A stretch of 64,000 nucleotides of DNA from Takakia lepidozioides (lineage: Eukaryota > Streptophyta > Takakiopsida > Takakiales > Takakiaceae): positions 45,117,053 to 45,181,052 of the forward strand of contig CM060732.1 of NCBI GenBank assembly GCA_030704615.1. The letters run 5' to 3'. Shown piece after piece: positions 1-13,000 of this stretch. The notes beneath the pieces were generated by a model. That model ran no database searches. It saw nothing but the letters and a program-made list of their open reading frames with translations, and was not told the origin of the DNA. Both the position numbers and the translations under genes were made by a program. Numbering within the stretch: the stretch's first letter is position 1; each line of letters starts with the position of its first letter.

Positions 1-3000
1 ACTTGTGCCCGTTCCTGCAATGTCAGGTCAACCACTGGATAAACGGAATGAACTGTCTGAGAGGTTGATCAGACTACAGTGGAGTTGCAGACAGATACTC
101 CATACCTGCTGCTACATGCCAAAGACAAATTGACACAACCAACCATGAAGATAATACACATAACGTGTTTCAATAATGAGAGAGAGTAATACCAGAGCCT
201 TTGCTTGCCGCTTTTCCCATCTCCAGCTTGCCTGCAAAGCGCAATCATAAAATCAAAGTGGGGTCAGATTGCCGTAAGGTTGATTCAACCTGCAGAGACT
301 GTTCTGTTATGAGGTCCTCCAAGCTCCTGATGTTAAACTCATGGTTAATGGTTGATAGAGTGAAGTCGCTACATGAGTGTTTTACTACTTTCGAAAGAGC
401 AGCTTTCCACTAATAATCCCATATATATATTGATGCAAAGTAGTCAGATGAGCAAAAGAATGCACCAAGCTTCTAGAGAAAACCAGGACAACACACAAGC
501 TTTCCAAAATGTCACAGTTCAGAAACTGTCAAGCATGTCCCATCTACAAGCAGCCAGGATTCACCAGTAGTCAGGAAGAAACTGATGCCTAGCCAATTAT
601 TCTATACACAAAGGATAGGCTCATTAAAGAGTTCACATAGACCTTAATGGTCACTTCCTGCAGTCCATTTCTGTGTTTCTTCAGAAAACTAAACCAGAGT
701 TGATGTTGCGACATCACCTGAGCAAAGACATCAGGAGATTGATAGCCCATTCCAGACAGCATCATGCCCACCTGCACTTCCACACATCTGAACATTAATC
801 ATTCTTACTGTATTCCAAGGAAAGAATTAATCACTGTAAACGTCCGAGCTTGGTCACAATGTTTTAGTCTCCTCTTGAATAAAATGCTGTTTGAATAGGC
901 TTTGCAGTCCTAAGGTGCTAAGCAAAGAAAATCCCGGGTTATTCATTTCTGACATCACAACCAATCTCTGATCAATTCGATTGCTTGAGCAAACGCTGAA
1001 ATGTGAATTAATATGCTGCAATTTCCAATCAATGAAAGGGCTAAGAAGTTCGTATGTACATTGACGCGCTCAATTCTCCTCATTTCGTCCTCCAGCAATG
1101 TCAGCTGGGCAGGTGATACCCAGTGAATGCAGTCAACAGGACTGCATAAGCCAAAAAAAACATTTTCTCTTAGAATTATAGATGAACTTTTTGCTGGGGC
1201 AATTGTAACAGAAGCAAAGCACCACATCTTCCTGTTCATGCAGACTGAATACAGTATTAATTCAGAGTCAAACCAGGGACTGAAAAGAGAGAGAGAGAGA
1301 GAAGCCCATAGTTGCCCAAGACTGAGTGACAAAGAATGAAAGTAAAAAAGAACTTTATTACACGCCAGAGGACACAAGGGACAGAGAGCAGTAGGAACCG
1401 AAAGAACCATAGAACTAGTAGCTAGTGAGGTATGGAGAGAGAGCCCCTTTCCTGACCCAACTGCAATCCAGGATTCATTACAAAACTAAGTGCGAAACCT
1501 CCATGACACCATCATCTGACTGTAGATCTCTTCCTCATTTGTGCCCATCTGCCAGTCTTCTTCCACCCATCCCTTAATCACTCCCAATATAGAGGAAGGC
1601 AGTAGCCCTTCCGGGTGAAGAGACACATAATTTACACATGCTTCAGCAGGAGACCCCCTTGTATCTTTAGAAATAACTGAAATGGTGAAGAGATATGAGT
1701 TGTAATCCATACCATGTCTCAATGGCCAACTGAGCCAACGGACCATTATTTTTCTGACAAAACACACGTGCCCGTCCAAATTCCTCCTCTATTTCAAATG
1801 TGTCTTCTGCAGTGTTAGCACAGTTCTTGCAGCCTGCAGAGATCCATGAAAGTATTCAACAACATATTGAATGCAAAAATGCCCCCATCAAAATTGCTAT
1901 AATGAATCCACATATAATATATACTAGATTGGCCTGTGCCATTGAGCACATATTGTACTGTCATTTTTGTATTCCAGAAAAACCCAATCTGCTATTTTTC
2001 ATGATATCTCCCACACCGCAGGTCCAAAAATTATGAAACTGCCTCGATGCACCCCTACTCATAGAGGGCTTTCCAGCGATATGAAGAACCCGGGCAGAGG
2101 CCTTGCGGTTTGGGAGATCGCAACAACGGAAAGCAAACAAAACAAAACAAACTACCATAGATCTATGTGCCAGTCAGTAAACTACTGAGAGGGAAAAAAA
2201 GATGTAATGCTGTTAATTCTCTCGGAATACTTTTGTCAAAAACTGTTTTGCATTCCATTTGACCTCTGATTTCAGATACAGGAAAAAGGGAGGAAGGGAA
2301 ATAAAGCCAAACTGGCTCAGGATGCTGACTCTCAGTGAAACTAACATATTCAACCAAAACTTTCAGAGTGTCTCTCTGTTTTCTTCCAGAAACTGGACAC
2401 CAAATCTCCATCATTCTCTCTCTTTCCCTCTCCTTCAGAAGTCCACAGGCCATTCGGGCTAGTAAGCTTGCTTTCTTTCCTTCTCTCCCAGGTCCCCAGA
2501 CTAAGAAAACTACAGCTATGCTGGAAATCCAGGTTTGATACACCAGATCTAGTATAAATCCTCCTGGATACTTGTTGAGTTCATGACAACATAGAGAGCT
2601 CATGAACTACAGGGCAACACTGGGGCAATACATGCCTTGAAAAGCTCAAAGTTCCGAATAAGAACATTTCAATTATAGTTTGGAGAAGAGAAAGGGCTGA
2701 CCAATGCAAGTGAATTCGTCGACAAAGACATGGTCACGTTCTTGTGATGGGTTCAAAAAGGGGTTCATGGCAGTGAGAGCGAAGCCATTGATCTCATCAT
2801 AGATCATGCGTTGCTCTGGATCACTGAGCACCTGCCAAGTCAGCAAACATTATGTCAAAGGCAAGGGTTACATTTTACTACTCTAGTTAATGCTAAAGTG
2901 GGTTAGGCATACATCTACTAAAATGGGTTATTCCAACCACCATGAGTGCGATGGAAGCCACCGATCCAATTTGAAGTGCGAATTATCCATCAACATTGCA

Positions 3001-4756
3001 TGCCCTTATACACCTTGCAATGGTAATGAGCGCAAAAGAAACATGACAGGAGAACCAACTGCAATCCCCTCCTTGCTTACCCCACTGAACATGATATCAC
3101 ATGTGCATTTACCTTTCTGAATTTTGAAGAAAAAGGAGAAGTCTTAAAAATGTAAACAATAAAAGCCTATACCCTCAAACTCTCAGACTACCTTTACATG
3201 TCATAGTACAATGAAAGACAGGTTAGTCTAAAAGAGGATCGCAGACGAGACCTCATAGATCTCATTGATGAACATACAGAAGTCTGTAGACTCAGAGCGG
3301 TTGCCACTTAAATCAGGGTGGCACGCCTTCATGCAGGAGTAGTAAGCTTTCTTTATCTCATCCTGGGTTGCCTCAGGTGTCTGCCCAAAACGAAGAATTG
3401 ACATCAGACAAACTGCACGTGATCACTGTCAGTGAGAATCATAAACTGCACACTAGGGGGGAAGAGAGGTAAAGAGAATAGGAAAGAAAGAGACTTCATA
3501 ATGTCCACAATGGGCCCCAAGGGAAGAAAGACAGACCACCGGTGGAGTGACAAATCAGCTTGACACTGTATTTTCCAAGTTCATTCAATCTATTGTGTAT
3601 CTTAATAATCTACATCTCCATATTGCACTACAAAGCTTGTTCCACTTTTGCACAAACAGTCTCGCAACAGCACTGGCATGAAGACCACTTGTGAGAACCA
3701 AGGTCCCAATTTCTTTCCAGATTTTGTTGAGTTATCAGAAAAGGTACTGGAGGATTCAAATTATGGTGGGAGCTACAGGCACAAATACATAACCCTAGTT
3801 CGAGAAACAATTTTCTGAGCAAGTAAAGTTTCACTACTGTCCAAGGTACAAGTTTCGATATTTCAATTACTCAGCCGCAATGCAAAGAGAACCAATCTCA
3901 TCTGTATCCATCTATCTTTCTCTCCAGGTGTTACACACTTTGAGGGGACCTTGCAGTCGAGGAAAGAAAGAGGCCTATCAATCTAGTAAAAGCAGCCTGG
4001 TTGCACTTTCTTTCACCCGTACACATAAGGTGCTCCTGCTACATGCGAGCATACAGTGCAGTAGCTCCAATGTCGACGTGAATGGTCCCCCTACCCCCAA
4101 TCTTCGAAGCCAGTATCTTCAAAGCAGTTTGTCGAAATCCGAAGTAAATTAGGGGGTGGCGACAGTAGACTACCGTGCCCGAAAATGAGCTGCAACGTCT
4201 TGTATCCAACAACCTGATTAGAGTGACTTCCTGAGTTTAAGCTCCAGCCCTTCCCACGAGAAATATATTGCAGCCCATACAAAGCATACACTGGAAGAAG
4301 GGCAAGAGCGTCACCACCACTTCATCAGAGGAGCACAGGTAACCGGTATATGAGCCACAAGATAGAGGCTTGGCTGTTGAGTGATTTCTCGTTTATTGCT
4401 CCACTGTAAACGCAACAGACTCAAGCTTATCACAGACAAAAGGTGAAAGAAATCAGAAATCAAATCCTGGAGATGAATCGTACCAAGCCAAGCACAGAAT
4501 AGAAATCATCGGCAATGACTTCACGAGTAACGTCAGCGTCATCTACGCCTAGTCTCGCTTGTGCTCCCACAAATCGTGAAGAACGTCGCCTCAAGGAAGA
4601 CAACTGATTTGATACTCCCCCGTCTATTGGTTTCTGTGGCATTAGGTCGCGAGCATAGAATCCGTTCAAGTGTCGCTTTGGCTCACATGAATGTCTAGTC
4701 ACTCTACAAGTTATCAAAACTGTTGGCAAAGGTAGAATTTGCTGCGCAGCCGCCAT
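1..4756 (-). CDS. Plastid-type DnaJ-ferredoxin protein (J domain plus 4Fe-4S ferredoxin domain), 3' end outside window
   Basis: Eight exons read on the minus strand: 4756-4484, 3380-3252, 2831-2702, 1833-1713, 1141-1060, 771-718, 231-193 and 14-1 (continues off the window). All junctions keep reading phase and use GT-AG. Exon 1 gives an N-terminus of about 80 residues rich in Ser, Arg and Leu, like a chloroplast transit peptide, then the J-domain start DDFYSVLGL. Exon 2 has the HPD triad (about residues 112-114). Exons 3-5 carry C176-x2-C179-x2-C182 and, across a split codon, C218-PVDC-IHW, the cysteine pattern of a ferredoxin-type [4Fe-4S] domain. Exons 5-7 hold the conserved tail LLEDEMRRIERVN, MLSGMGYQSPDVFAQ and SWRWEKRQAKAL. 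This domain order matches the Arabidopsis DJC76/DJC77/DJC82 chloroplast family (established knowledge). A J-domain co-chaperone role with Fe-S redox function in the plastid is inferred. The start is the only upstream ATG in frame with a transit-like leader. No disruption is seen. Confidence 0.92.
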
Positions 4757-5610
4757 TGTCCTCTGGATACCAATCCCTAAGTATCAACCTCAACAGCAGC
4801 AGCTTCAGAATTGTCGACAAATTATCTATGCTATGTTTAGTTTGATCTTCCAAAGGAGGTGCTTCTGTGACTACACATACCCGATACAATTGAGTTTGCC
4901 AATACATGCAAATCCAAAGGACGAAACTCAGCTATAGTTTCTGCAAGTTCAGCCCTTGTCCTTATTGCAAAATATTTCACTTCATATTTCATTTCAGATA
5001 GGAAAACTTCAATTGCAACTAGACCGTTTGCAGTTCAGCTCATCCAAGTGCCTTTCCAAGGAATCTCAAGACGCTCTCCCTGCTTCATCGTGCTGCCGTC
5101 TTCACATCAGTCACACCGAATGCACGGATTCCCTCAGCAGAAGCCCGCGGACGAAACTGACACCATAAGCAGCAGATGCGTCCTAGAATCTGAAGCTACT
5201 TTTACAGAGATGCACAAATTTCTCCTCGGGAACGAGAAGGGAGTAACTGGAATCTGCACCCCGATTTGTGTACCAATGAGTGCCGATTGCAGCTGCACCA
5301 CAGCTTGCTGCCACGTAAGTATCTTGTGCCACACTGCTGCTGAATGCGTGCGTGATGTGGCGAGGAACGCAACAACCACATGCTTGCTGGATGTGAATTC
5401 CAAACAGAATCGCTGTTCACATGGATGGACAATGTAATGTTGTTTGCACTAGTGGAGGTGAACGTTTCAAGTAACTACTTACTATTTTTGAAGTAGGATG
5501 GAAAGTTTTAGACATTCAGTGCAGTTTTTCAATTATCAGCAGCGCTCACTTTGTATGTTAGGAACATCAAAAGGCAATAACAGAACTTTCATTGCCAAGA
5601 AGAGAGGGAG
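4757..5610. other. Intergenic stretch with an unassigned plus-strand ORF
   Basis: This lies upstream of the DnaJ-ferredoxin start and probably contains its promoter. A plus-strand ORF (5048-5437, 129 codons) has a Cys-rich stretch (GICTPICVPMSADCSC) followed by a good donor-like GTAAGT near 5314. It could therefore be a first exon of a divergent gene, but no downstream exon could be found and the product is not recognised. Antisense ORFs here (5134-5403, 5202-5432) look like shadows. Confidence 0.3.
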
Positions 5611-6229
5611 GGGAATACCAGCACCGACTTCCGTATGGATCTCATCAATGAACAAAATGATTTGACCATCAGAATCAGTGACTTCCTTTAGCACTGCTTT
5701 TAATCAATCCTCAACACCCCACCCCCCCCCCCCCCCCAAACTTGGCACCTGCTATCAATGCCCCCATGTCCAGAGATATCAACTGCACAACATTTTCTGT
5801 TCTCAGCGTAGTTGGCAAGCAAATCTTGATCAGAAAATGTCTCTCTCCCTTGCACTTAATTATGGACATACATTGAAGCATCCATGATTATGTTTAGACA
5901 CAACAGTCTCTTGAAGTAATTTCTGGAGAACAACCAATGGACGCCAGATGAATGCCAAGTGCCAGGCAGATCAGTAAAAACGTAAAAACCTTGCAGTTAA
6001 TGAGAGCTTGGGGAACATCTCCTTGCACAATACGCTGTGCCAGCCTGCTCATCCACACAAACTTGAAGTCAGTTAATGAAAGAAATCATTTATATCTAGG
6101 TTCAAATTTGTAACACCATGGTGCTGAGGAATGGGTTGTTATACATCATAAATGTAGAGGGGTCTGTGGTCACCCTACAGCAAACATTCTCGAGACTACA
6201 CCCTGCCCCCCCACCCCCCATCCCACAAC

Positions 6230-6560
6230 ATGTAAGAAAGAACCTCGAGTCTCCACTTTCTCTCTCTCTCTGGCCCTGGCTATGGCAAGCAAAGTTTTAT
6301 GAGTACATTCTCTCTCTGGCCCTGTTGGTGTCTAATTGCTTGGCAGCTCACACACAGCAGCTTGATGCTTGTGTGAAGGGCTTTCTAGAGGATATCTGGA
6401 AAGCCCATACTTCTTGCTTAGACCAAGGTAACCGAGTGACCTCACAAAGATAATGTCGTTCCCTTTGTTCTGTCAAACTGGGCACAGGGTCTACGGCAAC
6501 AAGGCTATGGCAATCAACGTCTCATGAGTACATTCTCTCTCTAAATAAGAATGGTGCTGT
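6230..6560 (+). mobile_element. LINE family A, 3'-end fragment
   Basis: This stretch shares a long block with minus-strand copies at 60385-60730, 53685-53965 and 20500-20965. It encodes a degraded C-terminal peptide (DACVKGFLEDIWK). A 3' non-coding part follows, containing the block around GGGTCTACGGCAACAAGG and ending near ATGAGTACATTCTCTC. The repetition within the window, the absence of an upstream ORF and the CCHC-type tail seen in the 20.7-kb copy support a 5'-truncated non-LTR element. Confidence 0.65.
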
Positions 6561-6589
6561 CATACCAAGGCTACTACAACAGATCCCAT

Positions 6590-6770
6590 CAGAACTCTTT
6601 ACTTAAGTGCCTTTGGGCCGGAATAGCACTGGCTGGGTGACCTACCCAGAAGTCCCCGTGCTGCACCCACTGTTTAGAGTTCCACCCAAACTAGGTGCAG
6701 GTCTATGGCCACAAGGCTACGGCAGACAACCTCTCATGAGTACATTCTCTCAAATAAGAGATCTTGCTAG
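6590..6770 (+). mobile_element. LINE family A, second adjacent 3'-end fragment
   Basis: A diverged second copy of the family A 3' terminus lies directly after the copy at 6230-6560. It repeats the block around GGTCTATGGCCACAAGGC and the end signature ATGAGTACATTCTCTC. Two ends in tandem suggest nested or serial insertion, or a local duplication. Confidence 0.55.
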
Positions 6771-8140
6771 GGCTATACAGGAGTGAATAGAACGCACATA
6801 GAACACAATATGGTATAAGTAGCACAAGGGATAAGGAATACCCTAGTCAGTGACCTTCTGGCTGGAGCCTCAAATGGCTTCAATGGCAGCATTCAAACTT
6901 TTGGCTGACAACTGGAACTCCTTTGAAAACTTGCTGTCCGAAACACTTGGACAAATCCAAGCACCACAGAAACAAATGAATCACCATATTGCTTCTTGGG
7001 GCCCCTGTCTATTAAGGCCTCCAAATCACGACCCGACTTTGATCCACTTGTATCCCCTGTAACCTGGGGAACATCATGCGCTTCGTGTCATAAAATACCT
7101 GCTAGTTTCCTAATTGTTCATGGAAGCACAAGACCAACTTACCAAGACACACCTGATAAGCAAGACCAAGCTTCACGTCACTGTTCCTGTTTTCTTCCAT
7201 ATAAATCTTTGCCAACTGAGATCATACCCAGATTTACCAGGAAGTCACATACCTAGATAATTGATTGCTGACCATAGAGTGCAGCCAAACCAGACCACTA
7301 AAGACACAGACCAACTGAGCAAAGCAAAATAGGAAACCAAAAACCAGACAAAGGAAGAGTGACATGGCTTCTTCGTCAGAGCCACTTGTGACAACAGGAA
7401 AACATCCCACAGCACTAGTGAAATACTGGCTTCATCTCTGACTTTATGAGCGCCCAACAGAGATAACTGGCACCCCAGATTGTTGGCTGTTCCCACGAAA
7501 TGGTCTGGCTGTTGATTCTCTTCTACAGAGAACATACGTAATTCAGACAAAGTAAATTCAACTACAAAACTACATACAAAGTAGAACAACATATATCTAA
7601 TCTGAGAGCCTAATAAAATGTAAACTCCATACAAGTAAAACAAAAGAACAGAAAAGGAAGGACAAAAACAAATTCCTTGGCATGTCTACCAATAATTTCC
7701 AACTTTACTTCTCATGCAACTCCATCTCAACGCAATCACCATTTGGTATACCATCAAATCCCTCAACTTTGTCAATTCTTGCAAACCTGGGGCTTTGACC
7801 TCCCAAATTCAAGCGAGCACTAAGAAGGGCATCTGACAAGCACATTCCAATGTGTCACCTCTGGCTTCATTAAATGCTCTGTCTTTCTAGCTGTCCAAAG
7901 TTATGTAAGAACCTTAGGTTGGCGCTGAGTAAACCGGTCGGTTGATTGCAGAAGAGAGGTGTTATCAACTCCTGCTTTTGGCGAAGCTTCGGAGTACGTG
8001 CTAGCCCATTTGGTTGTTCCAGCAACGCCTTCATCAAATGTTCTGTCTCTACAATTTGCTGTTTGCTTTCTTCGGCAACTTCCGGTGAGGCTACAATAGC
8101 CTGTCAAGCCATCCCTGTGAATTCTCCTTGATTTTATCTG

Positions 8141-9975
8141 CACATCCAAATCCCATGTTGGCAAAGGTTCCATCTTCTGTCTTTGGCTGTGGGCCAAACT
8201 CGACTTAAAACAAAATCCTGCCGCAAGTTGCCCTTTTGTTTAAATGTATGAAGTATCTTGTTCCCCTTCTTTTTGCTAACTTTGTGGTAGCCACTACCAG
8301 CCACATTCGCTTTCAGCTCTAGAGAGGGCTAAAACAGCAGAGGACACCCTCATGTCACCTGCATTCCTGAAGGATTGCATTAGAATAGACAAAACTGGAG
8401 TGGGACATTGAAGGTGGTACCCAATTGACTGCACCATCCCAGGGAACTCAGTGTGCAAATAGCATCCCCCTCCAAAATCCCAGGATAGAAATTACTTTAT
8501 GCAAGGGATATGTACCTATACTCCAGACTAAAGACATTCGACAAAAGGGAAAACTAAAAACGAAACCACATTATTCAGTCATGGGCATACCAGATACATT
8601 GCAAGAAGGTGTCTGCATAATTCTATCACCCCGTGCGCACACCTCCGCGAAGAGCTACATATAAGGTGCATGTTTTTTGGATAACGGTTTTGATTCTTAC
8701 CCCCGACGAACTTCGAGCCTCAGCGCGAGGTGGTTGCCAAAAACGCTCGTCTGCCTGGCAACACCACCGTTTCCAAATGTATTCTTCCTACAACCCGTTC
8801 AGGCCTACACCCTACGAAAGCTTGCCATGGATCGATTTTGCTGCCAGCCAGACACCTTGCAACAGAGGCCAGCGAAGGCTCCCACCTTTACCGGCGTCAC
8901 AAAACACCCTCCCTATGGCTGTGAATCCAGAAAGAGCTGCAAGAGACTTCAACGGCTTATATCTGATTGCAGCAGAAACCAGAGCTGGAGACTTCTTTGC
9001 AGCTACAGACGAATAGTGACCGGTAAGCGTTCCAATTTCCATCGAGCTAGGATTTAAAAGACTTGGACATCCGTGTTGCCATGGCCAAAACCTGAGGCGG
9101 GGGAGGTGACAGATATTTGACTGCTGACACAATCTTCAACACTAAGCTTTGAAATGGCCAGGTTCAAACAGCAGCAGAAATTCGGGACCGAGAGCGGGGG
9201 AAAGGGACGCACTGGGAGATTCATCATCAATCAGCCGCCCAACTTAGTGGACTTCAAATGCTTGACAATGAAGCAACTCCGATCTCCATTCTTCTCACCA
9301 ACAGCGTCTAGCGCTGCAGGAAGAATCTGGCAGCGATGGACGATTTGGGTTTGGCAAGTACTATTTTTTGGGTTGGATCTCGCCCGATTATAGAGTCAGA
9401 TATCCCCAATGATGGCAAGGAAACTGCCGATCATGCTGCTACCATTTTGTCATAACAGAATCTCCACTGGGCCCCCTTATTCTTAGCATCTGAGGAAGTC
9501 TATAAATGTATGTGGCTCTTAGTTACGCCAGCTTTGGCCGCAGTCCTTCTTCTTCTTTCTTCTTCTTCTTCTATGTGGTCCCAATTGGTGTGCCTTGTGA
9601 TAAGGAGGTAAGAGGGCCGCCCACCATGCCGGACGGCCGTCGCCAAAGACCCGCCGCCATCAATCCATGTTTGTGTGTGCTTGTTAACAGTGTGCCTAAA
9701 CTATTTGCATAGATATTGTGAGGTCTACTCTAGTGTAGCATCAGAAAAATCTCCAAAAATATTAGTGATGAAGTAACTGAACCATCTGATCGGTGCATGC
9801 AAAATTAGCGTCCACCCAATTGCAGCACACCAGATATTAATATAGAGACAGATAAATTCAATAATTTTTTTTTCTTTTATTTTTTTAAAAATATGTTTTT
9901 AAAGAAAAAGGGAATATAAGCCTGGAACTCATCAAATCCTATTAAAAGCAAGGCAAAGTGACATGTCCTAATCGA
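8141..9975. other. Unassigned region between ClpB remains and FRO
   Basis: Several overlapping ORFs on both strands (8633-9016 +, 8677-9057 +, 8812-9132 -, 9154-9393 +) have no recognised product. The minus-strand reading from 9042 could be a transit peptide belonging to the ClpB remains. A CTT/TTC-rich tract lies near 9547-9573 and AT-rich DNA precedes the FRO TATA box. Confidence 0.3.
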
Positions 9976-9983
9976 TATATAAG
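9976..9983 (+). promoter_or_regulatory. TATA box of the FRO gene
   Basis: TATATAAG lies in AT-rich DNA and is followed by a CT-rich leader (9990-10040). A transcription start 25-32 bp downstream would fall near 10005-10015. That is after the first in-frame ATG (10001) and before the ATG at 10055, so it decides the choice of start codon. Confidence 0.65.
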
Positions 9984-10054
9984 AGGACTCTTTCTCTCTC
10001 ATGCTCTCCAGACTCTCCTCTCTCTCTTTCTTGCTCTTCAAACTCGTTGTCAAC

Positions 10055-13000
10055 ATGACAGCTCCTAACAGCAATCCACAGTTGAAAACTGATCCCAGAG
10101 CTTTTGTCACAAAAGCTTTATTGGTGGTGGTGAAGACGACGTTGTGGTTGCTCTTGTGGGGGGTGGCTTTATTTTGGTTGCTGGCATGGTGGTTTGTGCC
10201 AATCAAAGCTGGGTCCAAATTGACATCATTCTTCATCAACCATACCACCACTAGCTTCATTGGTGATGATGGTAACCAGATGATGATCTCGCCACATTCT
10301 CTTTTCCATTGTATAGGATTTGAACATTGCATATATGCGGTAGACTAGTCAAGTAGGCCTCTCAGGTTCTAACATGAAACAATATATGCGTCACGTGCAT
10401 GCAGGACCAATTTATCTGTTGTATTCGGGGCCCTTCATAGCAATAGCGTTATTGGGAATGTTGTATTTAGAACTACAGAAGCGTTTCCCCAACAGGTATT
10501 CTACCTTCTCTATCCCTTCTCTTCTTTTTGTAGTCATGCTTGCTTTCCAAACATTCGTCAAGAGCCCATCTATGGAAAGGACCACACTAAACCAAATTTT
10601 GCCTACAATAATAACAAGCAACATAGGGCTCTATCATGCCTTAAATTACTCAACAAAAATGACATCCAACCAACAACATCTACTCAAATAATAATAATAA
10701 AGAGTAGAACAAGGTGTTCGTCATAAGCTCATAGGCACAAAGAAGCAATCTTTCGGGCCCAACTTTGAAAAGCTCTAACATTTTGTATGTCTAATCAAAA
10801 TACTAGGATGTTATTTGCATCCTACACAATGAATCAAGATGAAAATGGTTGACTGTGTCGACAAATCTTCATCATGCAGTAGGCTTTGCAAATATGGTGG
10901 CGTTAAACAAACTTGAATTTTAGCCATCAATATTTGCTTGGTAATATGTCTCATTACATAATTAGTAGAACAACTCTTAGCTCCTATCTAATTTGATTTC
11001 AATTTGAATCTTCCTTCAAATAGGTGGTGTGATCTAGCACTAGTAGTAGCTACCCTTTGAAATATTTACAAACTGAGCATCAATAACTTCAAGCTTTTTC
11101 TTACCATTTTGAGTGTACATGTATTAGGATACAAAATTTCAAAGGACGACCAACATCTTTAAGGCGGTTATGGAAACGGAGGTACACAAGTATCTGGACA
11201 CAACCCATATTAGTGAGGGGTCCACTTGGAATAGTGACAGTCATGGACATATTCCTACTTGCAATAGTTGTGGCAACGGTCTTATGGCTATTCCTCAAAT
11301 CCGTTATTCCTCAATTTCATCTTATTGATGCTGCTCCACCAGGAAAACTTCAAAAGTAAGTTTTCAATACTATCATTATTCTTGACTATGCACATATATA
11401 GCCATGTTATCTTCTAAGGGTTTGTATGCAAAGACCCTTTGTCCAATAGTTGTTACCAATCTTTGATGGTACATATACAAATTTTGGACTAAATTCATGC
11501 GTAAGTTTAGTTTAAGACTTTACTAATCTGAGCTTAGTTTGATATCATAACAGGTACAATAAGGATACTGCGAAAAAGTGAAACAAAATGAAACTTTGTG
11601 GGCAAGTTTTAGTTTACATAAAGTTGCGGCATAATTGAGATTCAATAACTCATTGAATAAATTGTGAACAGATATCAACAAAAATTGGGGTATGCTGGAG
11701 TGGTCATGGGGAGAATAGCAGCATTTCCATTGGCTCTCTTATTCATCCCAGTTTCAAGAGGATCTCCAATTTTACGATTGGTGGATGTGCCTTTCGAGCA
11801 CGCAGTCAAGTACCACAAATGGTTGGGGCACATTACGCTCACGCTTTTTGCAACACACGGTCTTACTTTTATTGTATTGTTTGCCTCGGAGCATGCTATC
11901 TATAAGGTGGGTAATTAAAAAAAAACAATTTGACATTTTACCTTCTTTGCTTTTAATTTTTTCCAAAAATATTTTTCTTGGGACCATACTCTGCTCCCTT
12001 TGTTATATGTGTGTGTGTATTGTTAACATATTTATAATGTTGTTTCAAATTTATTTCAATTTATGGGTTGCGGGAGAGAGACAAGTCACAAAGCCAATTG
12101 CTTGTTTTGTATCTAATCTTATTTGATCTGTTTTCTGCGCAGTTGGGGTATTGGAAGGTATCTGGGATATCAATATTGGCAGGTGTAATCGCACTTATAG
12201 CTGGGCTTATGATGTGGATCACATCCATAGGTCCAATTCGGAGGTTACTCTTTGATGTGTTCTATGTAGCGCACCATCTATACATAATATTTTTGGCATT
12301 CTTTGTCTTCCATGTTGGAGACAAATCAGCAGGTTACGTCCTTGGTGGTATATTCCTTTTCTTTTTGGATCGCTTCATCCGGATGGTTCAATCATGTCAA
12401 ACAGTTAGCATTTTGTCGGCACAACTTTTGCCCACTGGTGTTATGGAATTAAAATTTCCAAAATTCCCAGGTATGTTAATCTAGGAAATCCACACAAGTT
12501 TTTTTGGATTATAAGTTATTAAAAAAAAATCCTAATTTGAATGATGTGACATATATTCATATTATGTTATAATAAACTATAGGTATAACATTTTTGGCTA
12601 GAGATGGAAGGTCATCGACTTTTACTTTTATTGTCTCATTGATATATGATGTTTGAAATCAGATGTGGATTATAGTGCTCTAAGCTTTATGTATTTCAAC
12701 GTACGGGATATATCACTTTGGCAATGGCATCCTTTTAGCGCAACATCAAGCCCCCTTGATGGAACCAACAATATATCTGTTTGTATTAAGCCATTGGGAG
12801 GTTGGACAAAAAAACTTCATGCATCCATTCATGACGAGTCCATGAAAAATCCAAATTCAACAGTTGTTTGCCCTTTTGGAATGAAGCTGTTCGTTGAAGG
12901 TCCCTATGGTCACGAATCAAACTATTTTCTAAGGTATGTTTAGGGTACTAATGTCCACAATCAATATTCTGAATCAATAATATATGTGTGTGTTGATCAT

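Larger units (their letters stand above)
5619..8140 (-). pseudogene. CLPB: ClpB/Hsp100 chaperone pseudogene fragments (N domain and start of AAA-1)
   Basis: Pieces of a ClpB-type disaggregase are recognisable on the minus strand. At 8140-7912 is the Clp N domain (VASPEVAEESKQQIVETEH, then HLMKALLEQPNGLA, then KAGVDNTSLL and QRQPKV). It carries an in-frame TGA where the family has Trp after EFTxMA, and a frameshift after NGLAR. At 6044-5990 is a 55-bp piece with splice-like borders (LAQRIVQGDVPQALINCK). At about 5790-5619 come LISLDMGALIAGAKF, then a 16-base C run on the plus strand (5722-5737), then a stop, then [23 protein letters not shown] ending at a donor-like GTATTC. The Walker A exon, the rest of AAA-1 and all of AAA-2 are missing. 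A possible transit-peptide ORF lies upstream on the same strand (9042 downward, MEIGTLTGHYSS). The wording resembles chloroplast ClpB3, but cytosolic or mitochondrial ClpB cannot be excluded. Confidence 0.78.

Noticed and set aside
7690-7830. Minus-strand reading ending GIPNGDCVEMELHEK, looking like a terminal exon
   Set aside because: No family recognised, no upstream exon with matching phase, and it lies among ClpB debris. Left unassigned.
9506-9712. ORF rich in Ser/Phe at 9.5 kb
   Set aside because: It is driven by a CTT/TTC low-complexity tract.
10001-10054. Upstream in-frame ATG of FRO giving 18 extra residues
   Set aside because: It lies only about 18 bp after the TATA box, so it is probably not transcribed, and the leader is CT-rich 5'UTR-like DNA.
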